The position numbers and the translations under genes were made by a program. A stretch of 64,000 nt of DNA from Pleurostoma richardsiae (Eukaryota > Ascomycota > Sordariomycetes > Calosphaeriales > Pleurostomataceae), in contig JANBVO010000013.1 of NCBI GenBank assembly GCA_030052745.1, positions 496,001 to 560,000 on the forward strand, in the 5' to 3' direction. Positions within the stretch are counted from its first letter, which is position 1, and the number at the start of each line of letters is the position of its first letter. The notes under the pieces were generated by a model. The model saw nothing but the letters and a program-made list of their open reading frames with translations. It was not told where the DNA came from and did no database searches. Positions 43,298 through 54,057 of the stretch are shown here, piece after piece.

Positions 43298-44041
43298 CAA
43301 AAGTTGCCATGAAATGCGGCCGGACGAGAACGCTCTATGTTAGTTTTGTCTGGCGAGTTAGTGGCCATGTAGTGTAGTGAGCAATAGAGTCAATTACCCG
43401 GCGACGTTCAGGACATGTCTAGAATTCGACTCCCCAGTGATATGCTTCAGAATGACTGCCCTTTTTCCCATTACCTACCGTGAGAGCAAATATACTAGTC
43501 TTTCTAAGCTCGTGGCAGCCACGCCACCATCCCCATGCAAGCTGGAGAAGCGATGCTGCTGAAAAGAGGACGACAACAAGTTAGATATTGAGACCATCAG
43601 GAGTCGAGCTCGTGCCAAATGGACAAGTTGACGACTGCGAAGCCCACGCTGGCAGCATCTGAGACCACATGCCCGCCTCTGTTCTCCAGGTTGGCTCACA
43701 AGACGTTGTAACATGTTACATTGTGGGATAAAGCCTACCCTCATCCTATCATAATCCTAGTCTCTGCCGACACCCTCCTCAGAGGGTGAACAACCTGAAT
43801 ATAGTGGATATATGCCCAGGAAAGAAAAGAAAAGTAATAAAAGAAGAGCTCGTCCTCCCCTGGTCCACGGACCGCATCGTTCCGAGAATAGTAGCTCATG
43901 TGCCCGTCCATTCATACGTACGTACAAGAAGATGAATCAAAGTGCTTCGTCACCGCGTTCAAAGGCCTGTAGATACAATGAATTACAGTTTTACCACCCC
44001 GTCCGTCCGCCGTTGCCATCCATCCGTCCCGATGGAAATAT
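43298..44041. other. Convergent 3' region, phosphatase / RhoGAP
   Basis: About 740 bp lie between converging genes. The sequence is AT-richer than the exons. It has short purine-rich runs near 43815 and no gene. Confidence 0.5.
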
Positions 44042-46797
44042 CTAGTCGTCCATCGGCTTATCCACCAGCGTGACTCCGTGCTGCAGGTGGGCGCTCTCCG
44101 CGCCCGCAGCCGGCGCCTGGCTGGGCGTCGATGGGGCGGCGGGCGGGATCCTCCGGCCCGCGACGAACCGGACGCTGTTCCTGCTCAGGCTGTCGCGCTT
44201 GCTGACCGCCGAGTCGCCGTTGGCCTTGGGCGTCGGCGAGTCCGTCACGCCGTTCGCCGGCTCCGACTCGGCTCCGGGGACCTCCAGGCTCTGCCTCTTG
44301 ACGGGGAGTATGGGCCCCACGCTGGACCGGTGGCGCTCCTGCGTCGCGGTCGGGCTGCCCGTCGCGACGGGGAACCTCGTCTCCGGCCCGCCGATGCTGC
44401 GCTCCCTGCGGTGCGCGCCGCCCCGGGGGCTCGGCGCCGGCGAGGTCGCGCGGCTGCGGCTGCCCGAGGCCTTCTCCAGCAGGAGCCTGTTGCGCTCCTC
44501 CATGTGCGCCTTCCGGTTACTCTCGTCAGTGCTAATGGCGCGAGGCCGGTTGGCGGTGCTCCCCACGGAGTTGGAGTGGCTGAGCGTCGACATGCGCTTC
44601 AGCTCGCCGAAGATGGCCTCCTTGTTCGCGAATAGGTCGCGGACTAGGCGGTAAGGGTGCTTCTCCTCTAGCGTAAGAGACGTCTCTTGCTTGGGCCGCA
44701 GGATGCACGGAGCGATCGAGGTTGCTAATTGAGCGACGTACTGCTCGTCCGCTGAGGTCAGGTCGATCAGCCTAGTGAAGTGGTTCATGCAGGCATCCAG
44801 GGTGGCGATGTTAGTGAGACGCAGCTGCGAAAGAGTCTGCGAGAGAACGGGGATTCGTGCTGAGTCTGAAGGGTCCACCGTGGGCGTGGTATAAACGGTG
44901 CGCAGAATCTCATAGACATGAGAAGACACCAAAGAATCTACAGCACGTCAGTCGCTGATATGACCTGAAGGGAGATACTGAAGAGAATGGACCTACCTGG
45001 AAGTTCGAGAAGGTAGAGTTTAAGCACGCTCGCGACAGTGGGTATATCGAATTCGGAGAGGACGTCCTGCGAGAAAGGTTTACCGTTGTTGATTTTGTTC
45101 CGTAACTTGTGAGTCTCGGACAAGGGGACATCGACGAGCCAGACCCCGCGCCTCGCTTCGTCGCCCTCGAGATCAGGGTAGTGGTGATCGAGGTAGGTTA
45201 GAAGGGTAGTGACAATGATTGGCACGCGCTTCTTGTCAGCTCTTGCGCGGGCTTCCAGGTCCACGCCAAAAGTCTGCTCGTCGACGTTGTTGTAATAGTT
45301 CTCATATACCACCACTCTCGGCGCGAAGCTACCCGTCCGGTAGTTCTCTAGCAGATAACGGAGATCGCCCGAAGGCTGAACCGTCTCCTGGTAGAGCATC
45401 ATGTTGTCGACCGTGGACTGGAGGCTGGGGATCACATTGCTAATGGTTCCCGAGAAATCCAGAATGACGGTCTTGATGGCCTTTAGTCTGTCCAGTTCGC
45501 AGCGCTCCAGGAACTTGAGGTGGACGAAAATGGCCTCCTCGAGCTCGCAGCGCATCTCATCCAGCTTGTGGACGCCGGCCTTGTACTTCTCGTCCGCTTC
45601 CCTAGCCTCCCGCCGCATGCGCTCGGCCGGGGTCTCGTTCGGATGCGCGTTGCCCAGGACGTTCCAGTTCGCAAGGTACTCGCTGACCGTACCCACGACC
45701 GGAGAATCGGTGGCATCAGACGAGTTTGATGTGGGCAGGGAAAACGTCCGGCCCAACGTCTGCTTCTTCTCGGGCACGCCTGACAGCTGGAAGGCTCTCG
45801 GCCGCCACTGATAGAAAAGCTTGGAGCTGTTTGCAAAGGTGTTGCCAACTGCCCCAATCTGTCTAAGGAATCCGTTGGAGATGAGGTCCTGTCCGATCCT
45901 CTCGGCATAGCTGATGCTAGTGGTGTTCAACGACTTCTGGAGGTACTCGACAATATCCGAGCCAGCAGACGTGTTTAAATATGTCCCTAGGATCGGCACC
46001 TTTGTCTCCTGCATCTTGATGTTGTTCAGCATGTGAGCCAAGACCTTCTTGACTTGTTCTGTGTGGTAGGTCTCATCGCCAATCTCGTAGATCTCATCCT
46101 CCTCCGGTTCCTCGTCCTTCTGCGGGGAGACCTTGATCTCGGGTATGTTTGGCTTCGGGCTCGTCTCGGGGTCCTGAAATGCCAATTTGTTCTCCTCCTC
46201 GATATCCTCCACCAGGCGGCATTTGTTGAAGTAATTGCTCCTCAGCTTCTTGACAGTTTCAGCCTGGCGATCGTGCGCCTTGATCCTCGTCTGCAGCTCG
46301 TCTTGCGAGTCCTGGATGCGGGACTCGTGGGCCTCGCACCACCGCGAAAACGGGTTCACGACGAGATCTCGGATATTCTGCGCGATCTTTCGGTGGTTCT
46401 TGGCGGCGTCTTCCATCTCCGTCCGCACGCCCTCGTAAGCCTGCAGTACCTTGTCAGCTAGCCTCACCTCGTCATGAACGAGATCCCGTGTCTCCTCTCG
46501 GTCGTCGTACCTTGCGCACGCTCGCGCCATCGTCACGAGAGAAGCCACCTTGGACTTTGTCGGCTGCGGGTGCGATTTCTGCTAAGCGCTGACCGTAGAC
46601 TTCTTCTGCTTCGGCGCGCATGCGAGCGATCGTCAATAACTGCCGGTTCTCTATGACACCCTGTTGCAGTTTGCCAAACAGGACACCAAGCCCTTCGCGC
46701 CGTCAGTCAGTTCCCGTGAAGTCAGTTCCGACCTTGTAATGATGTTCGTACCTGCGGCGTAGTCATTTGACCAGAAGGATTCCGCAAAGCCCGGCAT
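44042..46797 (-). CDS. RGD2-like RhoGAP with F-BAR and DEP domains
   Basis: Exons 46797..46752, 46692..46511, 46440..44997 and 44937..44042 give 855 residues. The start MPGFAESFWSNDYAAGLGVLFGKL and the coiled helices up to about residue 170 are an F-BAR domain that binds curved membrane. A DEP domain follows (roughly 235-310: GSDIVEYLQKSLNTTS, SNGFLRQIG). The RhoGAP domain spans roughly 490-690 (VPIIVTTLLTYLDHHYPDLE, KLYLLELPDSLVSS). The tail is Ser/Arg/Pro-rich and disordered. This order is that of yeast Rgd2, which acts on Cdc42/Rho5 at growth and division sites. In RGVWLVDVPLSETHKLR the position of the usual arginine finger (GIFRxSG in active GAPs) is leucine 511. Exon 2 must splice at 46511 to join ASVRK to AYEGVRTEME. 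Confidence 0.88.
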
Positions 46798-48035
46798 CGT
46801 GGAAGGGCTCCGTCGTGGCGGCGGCGGCGGCGTAGATCAGCGGTGGGAATATCAGGGCAGTAGTACGCGGGGCGATGGAGGGATCGGTAAGTGTTCTGCT
46901 CGAGAAAAGAGGTTCGCCGGCGAGGAAAGAAGCTGAAATGTTTTTTGTCAATTGTGAACCAGCTAGCGAAGCTGAAGCGGCAAGGAAATCAGCGGCCGCG
47001 GCGAAGCAGCAGGGAGCCTTACGAAGGCACAGGATGAATGTCAAAGGCTCCGCTGTCGCTGGTCACCGGTATCTTGTGAGCTGGAGGAGTTCGGGGCCGA
47101 AGTGAATGAAAGGAAGCGCCTCAAGGACTGCGAATGGCGTAGGCGTAAATGCTCGATGTAGTTCTGTACAGCCGGAGACGGGAAAAGGCGCTGCTGCAAA
47201 GAGTCGTGAAGCTCAATCGACAACGGCACCCGCAACCACGTCGCGCTATTGGCTCGATGACGAACCCTCCTGTCGAGGCCGCCAGTCATTTAGTGCTGAC
47301 CCCTGACATTCTCGAGGGCCAGCTGGCTTCGGCTGGCTTGGCTGGCGTGCGGCGGTGCAGTTGGTGCAGAAGGTGCAGGAGGACCAGCTGGCTGTTGCTG
47401 CCTCAGGACTCAATTTCGTGCCACCAGCCTCCCGCCGCAAGTCGCGACATGAAACATGAAACGGGCTGTCACGGCAAGATCCATGCAGTTCCCGTACTGG
47501 ATACGAGGACATGGCGCAGACGTCTACCTTGGGTCAGGTACCTACCTAGACATCCAAACTGTAGAATCCAGCTGGGCGCCCCTAGCAGAACGTAGGGTAC
47601 TCCTATACCAACATGTCGTTACAGCCAATTCTTTTCACAGCATGGATGTCTGTAGTCCACAGGTACCCAGGTCCTCTGCCACCTTGGAGGACAAGACGTG
47701 CAGTAGAGCAGAATAGTGGAACGCGGGGAAGCATTTGACGTTTTGCTCGTCACTTTGCAGGTTGTCGGGACTGAGGTGCTTTTTCAGACGATCCTCCCTG
47801 CTCTGCTGACATATCAAAGGTGGGATGCTCCCCATGATAAGGTACGGAGTACATAGGGAGGGAAAAGCACGGCGTAGTCCTATCTTGCCCGTCCGCCTCA
47901 AGTAGAACAAAATAGTCAACCTCTGTGTAACTTAATGACTTGTTAAGAAGTGATCTTCTATCTCGTGCTAGACAGGAGCAGCTCAAGTTGACTTGCAATC
48001 AGCTGTTTGCCTCTTTTGTTTGACTTTGCCTCGTC
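46798..48035. promoter_or_regulatory. Divergent intergenic region, RhoGAP / dipeptidase
   Basis: About 1.24 kb. It should hold both promoters. A GC-rich run of GGCTGG-type repeats lies at about 47320-47400, and a GGTACCTACCTAGA motif near 47538 resembles the CCTAGGTA words scattered in this genome. No gene is supported. Confidence 0.45.
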
Positions 48036-49572
48036 ATGTCGGCCGATAAGGTACAGACGCCGGAGGACAAGAGGCCGGCGGCGCCCGATGAGAGTGCCGT
48101 GCGACACGGAGAGCCGCATCCGAACACGAGGCCCCGGACGAGGACAGCCGCAGCAATCCTCCTCGCCATCCTCCTCTTGTTCAGCTTGCTGTTTCGGCCA
48201 GTCCGGCAGTGCCATCGTGCGCTCTTCCCCGGCACCTCGCCTGAGGAGCTGGCTATTGAGGAGCGAGTCAACAAGATCCTCAGCGAGACCCCATTGATAG
48301 GTGAGCGGCGCTGCATGTGTGATCGATCAGTGTATGACTGGCAGCTGAGACCCCGGCAGATGGCCACAACGACTTCCCTCTTCTGATACGGTACTTCTAC
48401 AAGAACCACATCTACAACGAGACCTTCAGCAAGCCGTTCGAGCAGGGCGGCACACCTGGCCATGTCGACATCCCTAGGCTCCTGGCTGGTAAGAACGGTG
48501 GCGCCTTCTGGAGTGTCTACTGGAGCTGCCCAGAGAACGGTACCGACCTCTCTGATGCGAACTACGCCGAAGGTACTGATATCTCCACTTGCGGGTCCGG
48601 GTGTGCTGAGATGCTGACACCCTTGCAACAGTGGTGAAGGCCACCTTCCAGCAGATCGATGTGGTCACGAGGCTCAAGAAGGCGTATCCAGAGCACTTCT
48701 CACCGACAGTGAATGGCACTACCGCGCTTGCCGCCTTCAAGAAAGGCCAGCTCATCTCGCCGCTCGGCATCGAGGGCCTGCACCAGATCGGCAACTCAGT
48801 CGCCAACCTGCGGCTCTTCTACGCCCTCGGCGTCCGCTACGCGACGCTCAACCACAACTGCCCCAATCAGTTCGCCGACGCCGCCCTCTGGGAGCACCCC
48901 ATGCGCAAGGCGCCTTCCTATTGGGGCGGCCTCAGCCCCAAGGGCCGCCAGCTGGTCCGCGAGATGAACCGCATCGGCATGATCGTCGACCTCTCGCACA
49001 CCAGCGAGGAGACCATGGTCGACGTGCTGGGCGGCGGCGACTCAGGCGAGGACGGCAGCTGGGAGGGCAGCCGCGCGCCCGTCATCTTCAGCCACAGCTC
49101 GGCCTACAGCCTGTGCCCGCACCCGCGCAACGTGCCGGACAGCGTGCTGCGGCTGGTCAAGAGCCGCAACTCGCTGGTCATGGTCAACTTCGCGCCCGAC
49201 TTCGTGTCGTGCGTGCCCTCCGAGAACGACAACGGCATCCCGGACTTCTACCCGCCCAACTCGACGCTCGCGCACGTTGCCGACCACGTCATGCACATCG
49301 GCAACCTCATCGGCTTCGACCACGTCGGCTTCGGCAGCGACTTCGACGGCATCCCCACCACCCCCGAGGGCCTCGAGGACGTCTCCAAGTACCCGGACCT
49401 GGTCGCTGAGCTGCTGCGGCGGGGCGTGAGCGACGAGGACGCCGCAAAGGTCGTGGGCGGGAACCTTCTGCGCGTGTGGAAGGAGGTTGACGATGTCGCT
49501 CTGGAGATGCAGGCGGAGGGCGTGGCTCCCATGGAGGACGATCTCCCCGCGCTCGCGTTCGAAGATCTGTAA
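48036..49572 (+). CDS. Membrane dipeptidase (renal dipeptidase, family M19)
   Basis: Three exons (48036..48300, 48360..48572, 48632..49572) give 472 residues. A 40-residue cytosolic tail is followed by one membrane anchor (AAAILLAILLLFSLLF), so the catalytic part faces the lumen or outside. Zinc-site residues of the M19 amidohydrolase fold are visible: PLIG-DGHNDFP across junction 1 with the HxD motif, GGAFWSVYWSCPE, the glutamate in SPLGIEGLHQIGNS, YATLNHNCPN, IVDLSHTSEETM, VIFSHSSAYSL, and the final FGSDFDGI. The family cleaves dipeptides, and related fungal enzymes act in thioether or glutathione conjugate breakdown. Some members of secondary-metabolite clusters look alike, but no such cluster is present, so a general peptidase role is more likely. 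Confidence 0.92.
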
Positions 49573-49926
49573 AGCAAGAACTGAGCTGGCTCTGCAGTGC
49601 ATGTGAACAGTGTCTAGAACCGAATCTCGACTTGATAGATAGAGAGACACGCAGTAATCCGTAAATAAAGCTCAAAGGCCACATCGAGGGCCGTCTGTTA
49701 GCTTATTCTTCGCTCTTATGTACAACTACTCGCACAAGCTTGCTTCCTCCTTCTATTCAGATTTGCCGTTTCGTTATGAGAGGCCTGCCATATCAAACCC
49801 TTCTTCCTTATGGCAAGGTCCGCGTTCCAGGAAAGGCTGCGAGTCGTCCGCATCATCTCTCTAAGCCGCCTCACGGCAGTATACCGTAGAGCATCATCCC
49901 CTCCCACCCCGTCAAGTCCAGGCAAA
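49573..49926. other. Convergent 3' region
   Basis: These 354 bp lie between the stop codons of the dipeptidase and the mitochondrial ribosomal gene. They should be 3' UTR sequence. Nothing else is seen. Confidence 0.5.
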
Positions 49927-50431
49927 TCAACCCTTGCGCTCGACCTTGTTGAATCTCCTCGCGTTCGTGATCTGGTTCCTCGTCCGCTGTCCCCGCACCG
50001 GCAGGCCCATGGCGTGCCTCCTTCCGCGATACGTGCCCATATCTCTCAGCCGCTTAATGTTGTCCTGCACGAGCTTGCGCGCGTCGTTCTCGATCGTCAT
50101 CGTCGACAGCTCCGCCGTCAGCGCCGTCACCGTCTTGGGCGGCAGCGTGCCGATCTTGGCCCGTGGGTGGATCGAGTACTTGGCTAGGATGCGCTCCGAG
50201 GTCTGCGGGCCGAGGGCGTAGAAGGACTCTAGAGCTTTCTGTTGCAGGCACAAAAGTTTTTTTAGATCAGTGCGTTCTTCTTCCGGTGTAGGCGGAGAGG
50301 GGATTCGGAGGCGGGGAGGGTTACCTTCACCAGCTTCTGCTCATTGAAGTTGACCCCGAGGATGAAGACCTGCAGCGCGGTTAGAAGGGCTGTCGTCGCG
50401 GAAATCCTGGCCGGTCTGTGCTGCTCACCAT
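49927..50431 (-). CDS. SWS2: Mitochondrial small-subunit ribosomal protein uS13
   Basis: Three exons give 119 residues. The first coding exon is the start codon alone (50431..50429), followed by a 59 bp intron, exon 50369..50325, an 86 bp intron, and exon 50238..49927. The joined N-terminus MVFILGVNFNEQKLVKKALESFYALG matches bacterial and mitochondrial S13 (helix, then GPQTSERILAKYSIHPRAKI). KRLRDMGTYRGRRHAMGLPVRGQRTRNQ is the hallmark C-terminal motif that contacts the head of the 30S-like subunit and tRNA. Yeast Sws2 is the equivalent. No long targeting sequence is visible, as in many mitochondrial S13 proteins. The one-codon first exon is deduced from a perfect GTGAGC donor right behind an ATG. 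Confidence 0.93.
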
Positions 50432-50761
50432 CTTTGCGTAATACCCTCTGTGTGATCTGACGTGCCTATATCATGCCACTGGAAAACGGGGTGCCCGGTT
50501 CGCCAACTGTTGCTGTTGTCGTCTAAAGGTCTTGAGGTTCTCGATCGCGGATGCTCAGAGCCCAGTCACGGCAACATCCGGCGCCGAAAATTCGAGCCCC
50601 GTAACCCGAACCCGAACCCTTAAGGTTCTGCAAAGATCTCATTGGCTGCGCATCTCAAAGCTCACCAGAAAAGACATTTCCCTCGTTCTATATGGTATAA
50701 GCTGTATATTCTCTCGAGGAATTTCACTGTATTACATTTTCCTTCTTTCCTTCTCCGAAAT
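50432..50761. promoter_or_regulatory. Divergent promoter, uS13m / methyltransferase
   Basis: This compact bidirectional promoter is 330 bp long. It contains ACCCGAACCCGAACCCTT at about 50603-50621, a degenerate telomere-like array. Nearer the methyltransferase are TATAAGC and TGTATATT words at about 50694-50710. Confidence 0.45.
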
Positions 50762-52579
50762 ATGCCGCCAGAGAGGCGTCTTCCCATATCGGACGAGTTC
50801 CAGTCCGAGGAGGAATACGTGGAGGAGCTCCTGCGCTTCGTGACCACGTCGGACATTTTCCAGATCTTGTGCGGCGCCGTCCACATCCTGGACTTCTTCA
50901 CCAGCGAGCCCTCGCTCTTCCAGTGGATCTTCCCTCCGGAATGGCAGTCCTTCCTCATGGCCTGCGAACCCATGGCGCTCCTGGACTTCCTCTTGAGGGA
51001 CGACTTACACCAGCCCCCAGCTGACCGCGCCTGGCCTGAACCCCCTGCCAGCCTGTTGCAGTACGTCAGGGACGTGAGGCGGCTCTCGCTGAGGCGCGAG
51101 TTCGCGCCCAGGAAGCAGAAACTGCCGGTCATCCCGAGGGCGGTGGCCTCGGGGATGAAGGTCAAGAAGATCCACGAGGTGACCAACTTCGCGGACTACG
51201 TAGACCGGCTCGCCGACGACGTGGCCGCGATGACTGGGGCCCAGCTGAGTCACTTCGTTGACTTCGGCAGCGGGCAGAACTACCTTGGACGGACGCTGGC
51301 GAGCGCTCCGTACAACAGGAACATCGTTGCTGTGGAGAGCAAGGAGCACAATATCCTGGGGGCTAAAGACCTCGACAGGCTTGCCGGACTCGCCGCCATG
51401 GAGAAGGTAAATAGGAACAAGAAGGTCTACACCAAGTTTCTCGAGAGCCAAGCCAAGGAGGGCAGAGACGGAGACGCCCTGGAGCCAGTCGCACTACTAG
51501 ACGAGAAGGGACAGGTGGTCGACGTACGGCCGAGGAAAGAGCTGGCGACGATATACCAGCCCGAAGAGGGCAGGGGCCGTATAAAGTACATCATCGGCCA
51601 GCTTGAAACCGGCGACCTTTCAGGCGTCCTGAGCCAGATCGAGGACGAGGAAATCCCTGAGTCCCAGAAAAGAGACCTCCGGCTGATGGCCATTTCCATC
51701 CACTCATGCGGCAACCTGTCTCACTACGGAATACGCTCGATGGTCATGAACCCGAGCATCAAGGCCGTCGCCATCGTGGGCTGCTGCTACAACCTCCTGA
51801 CCGAGAAGCTCGGCCCGCCGACCTACAAGCTCCCGTACATGCGGCCCAGCCTGCAGGCCATCAACGGGCGCGTGGTGCGCGAGTCGGCGCGGCACGACCC
51901 GCAGGGGTTCCCCATGAGCGAGCGGCTCTCGACCTACGGCGGCGGGAAGGGCATCCGCTTCAACATCACGGCGCGCATGATGGCGTGCCAGGCGCCGGCG
52001 AACTGGACCGAGGCGGAGAGCAACGGCTTCTTCACGCGGCATTTCTACCGCGCTATGCTGCAGAAGATGTTCCTGGACAGGGGCGTCATCTCCAAGGTCT
52101 ACCACGACAAATCTTCCGCCACCACCAACCCCGGCGGCGGCGGTGGCGACGACGAGCAGCGCGAGAGCAGGGAGGGCAGCGAGACCCCCTTCGACGCGAG
52201 CACCAACCCGGTGATCATCGGCTCGCTGCGCAAGGGGTGCTACGCCTCCTTCACGGCGTACGTGCGTGGCGCCATCAGCAAGCTGACGACCGACTCGGAC
52301 TTCAGCCAGTACGCGGCGGTGGTGCGCGAGAAGATGGGGGCCGTCACCGACGAGGAGATCGCGCGCTACGAGGCGGCGTACGCCGGCCGCAGGAGGGAGG
52401 TGACGTCGGTGTGGACGCTGATGGCGTTCAGCGCGTGCGTGGTCGAGTCGCTGATCGCGACGGACCGGTGGCTGTTCCTGCGGGAGCATGGCGACATCGT
52501 GAGCGACTGCTGGGTGGAGACGGTGTTCGACTACGGGCAGAGCCCTCGGAACCTGGTGGTCGTCGGGATCAAGCGATGA
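50762..52579 (+). CDS. METTL25/RRNAD1-like methyltransferase
   Basis: This single-exon gene encodes 605 residues, starting at ATG 50762 (MPPERRLPISDEFQSEEEYV); the open frame extends upstream without another ATG. The SAM-binding motif I is HFVDFGSGQNYLGRTLAS (about residues 158-175), followed by VAVESKEHNI, where a glutamate should bind the ribose. MAISIHSCGNLSHYGIRSM and AVAIVGCCYNLLTEK are characteristic of the METTL25/RRNAD1 family, in which HxCGDLS and GCCYH-type motifs occur. Vertebrate METTL25 and METTL25B remain poorly characterised, so the substrate is unknown. A Gly/Asp/Glu-rich insert (about residues 460-480, GGGGGDDEQRE) is specific to the fungal protein. The C-terminus ends with the expected PRNLVVVGIKR. 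Third-position G+C is high here. Confidence 0.88.
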   Translation: MPPERRLPISDEFQSEEEYVEELLRFVTTSDIFQILCGAVHILDFFTSEPSLFQWIFPPEWQSFLMACEPMALLDFLLRDDLHQPPADRAWPEPPASLLQYVRDVRRLSLRREFAPRKQKLPVIPRAVASGMKVKKIHEVTNFADYVDRLADDVAAMTGAQLSHFVDFGSGQNYLGRTLASAPYNRNIVAVESKEHNILGAKDLDRLAGLAAMEKVNRNKKVYTKFLESQAKEGRDGDALEPVALLDEKGQVVDVRPRKELATIYQPEEGRGRIKYIIGQLETGDLSGVLSQIEDEEIPESQKRDLRLMAISIHSCGNLSHYGIRSMVMNPSIKAVAIVGCCYNLLTEKLGPPTYKLPYMRPSLQAINGRVVRESARHDPQGFPMSERLSTYGGGKGIRFNITARMMACQAPANWTEAESNGFFTRHFYRAMLQKMFLDRGVISKVYHDKSSATTNPGGGGGDDEQRESREGSETPFDASTNPVIIGSLRKGCYASFTAYVRGAISKLTTDSDFSQYAAVVREKMGAVTDEEIARYEAAYAGRRREVTSVWTLMAFSACVVESLIATDRWLFLREHGDIVSDCWVETVFDYGQSPRNLVVVGIKR

Positions 52580-52943
52580 GATCGGCTGTCGTCGTGATGG
52601 TGTCCGCGCATCATCAGGGGGCCATGCGGTACACTGGGAACAAGGGGGTGTGAGTGGGCTAACCGAGGCGAAGAAGCCTTGATTGGGCCTAGATTTTGGA
52701 CCCTTCAACGCCTCACTTCCTGCACATCAGCTTCTCCCAAAATGGACATCCACAGCGGTGATGATATCATCGTAACCGCTATCTAACGGTCATCACCAGG
52801 TGCCGAGAAGCTCATAGCAAGCCTAGAGTAAGCGTAGGCCGGGGCGCAGGCCCCTTACAGCAGCGCAAAAGGACTAAAGAGCCGGAGCCGTTCCAGCCAC
52901 TCGTATGTCCAGAAGGAGGCTGTAGGCTTCCTGCGCGTTCTGG

Positions 52944-52975
52944 TCCCCCCTAATCATGGTTATCGTGATAGGGGG
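52944..52975. repeat. Imperfect hairpin (CCCCCTAATCA / TGATAGGGGG)
   Basis: Ten-base arms with one bulged base surround a ~9 base loop in the gene-free stretch. Its role is unknown. Confidence 0.45.
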
Positions 52976-54018
52976 TTATCGTCGGCAGAGGCGGTTATTC
53001 TAACCGGACGGCGGGAAGGCCGACTGCCGTCTCATCGGCCGTTCTTCAATTCACGATGATAATTCGTATCAGCAACACTCACAAATGACCCGTTATCAAT
53101 TCCCCGTCACTTCCTAAAGGACTGTAGCGCCAATGCCCGTTGATGTCATGCATGAACCGGGTCGTCTAGTGGGCCGTGGTCTAGACAGGGGGGCGGTCGT
53201 CCTCCGTGCGCTGTCTATCGTCCTTTCCCGGCCGAGGTTGGACGAACCCTTGCCTAGACCACGAACGCCGAGCCGTTATTTTCGGATACTCCATATCCGC
53301 CGGGGAGCCTCTGCCCTCCTGCGGCGGGCGTTCCTGCGACCGGTGGATGGTCTTTCAGCGCTACACAGGAGCTACTCAGGCGGGGCGGGGCATCTATGTT
53401 AGGCCCGGCCCTACTTATCGCGCCCCCTCCTTCTCCCTGTGTTGCACCTACCGGTGGTTGTCTCGGCTCCTGAAAGTTGGTCGCAGATAGAGATGGCAGG
53501 CAGATCGGATCACCGGACGATCGCGATCTTGACGGAGAGTCGCACAGACGAAACGGGGCAGACACCTGTCAGGCATCATGGGCTCAGGAGCAAAAGATCC
53601 CGACGGCTCACAATCGTCGGAAGGGGGGCAGCATGACGGGGGGGACCAAACACCGAAGGTCACCGGACTAGATGCCTGCCCCTCTCCGGACGTGACAGGA
53701 TGTCATGAAGGATTATGAGGGGATGCTCTCGTCATCCTATGCCGTATTTTCTTTCTGTCGCTCTCCGGAGTTGAATATTATTATTCCCACGTCTGACTGT
53801 ATGATACATGTTGCATCTGTATCGCATATTGTTGACACACCTGAATTTGTAGGCTCATTGTGGGCTCTTTGATACTGCGGCGGAGCGCAGTGGAGAGCCG
53901 TAGGCTCTAGATATCGTGTGAATAGCGCCGTCCACTGCCTGTATCCACCTCACACTGTGAATCTATCCTATTTACGGCGCCTGAGATGCGCCAACGAGAG
54001 TCCCCTGGGGCGCGAGTC

Positions 54019-54057
54019 AGGGTCCTGCGATAAGGAAGTACTGCGGTACAGGACCCT
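54019..54057. repeat. Inverted repeat AGGGTCCTG / CAGGACCCT
   Basis: Perfect nine-base arms (54019-54027 and 54049-54057) enclose 21 bases that themselves contain GTACT and GGTAC words. It lies in the gene-free stretch. Confidence 0.5.

Noticed and set aside
52706-53490. Open frames of up to ~95 codons, such as at 53133 and 53206.
   Set aside because: They lack domains, splice chains and start context, and overlap one another in different frames.
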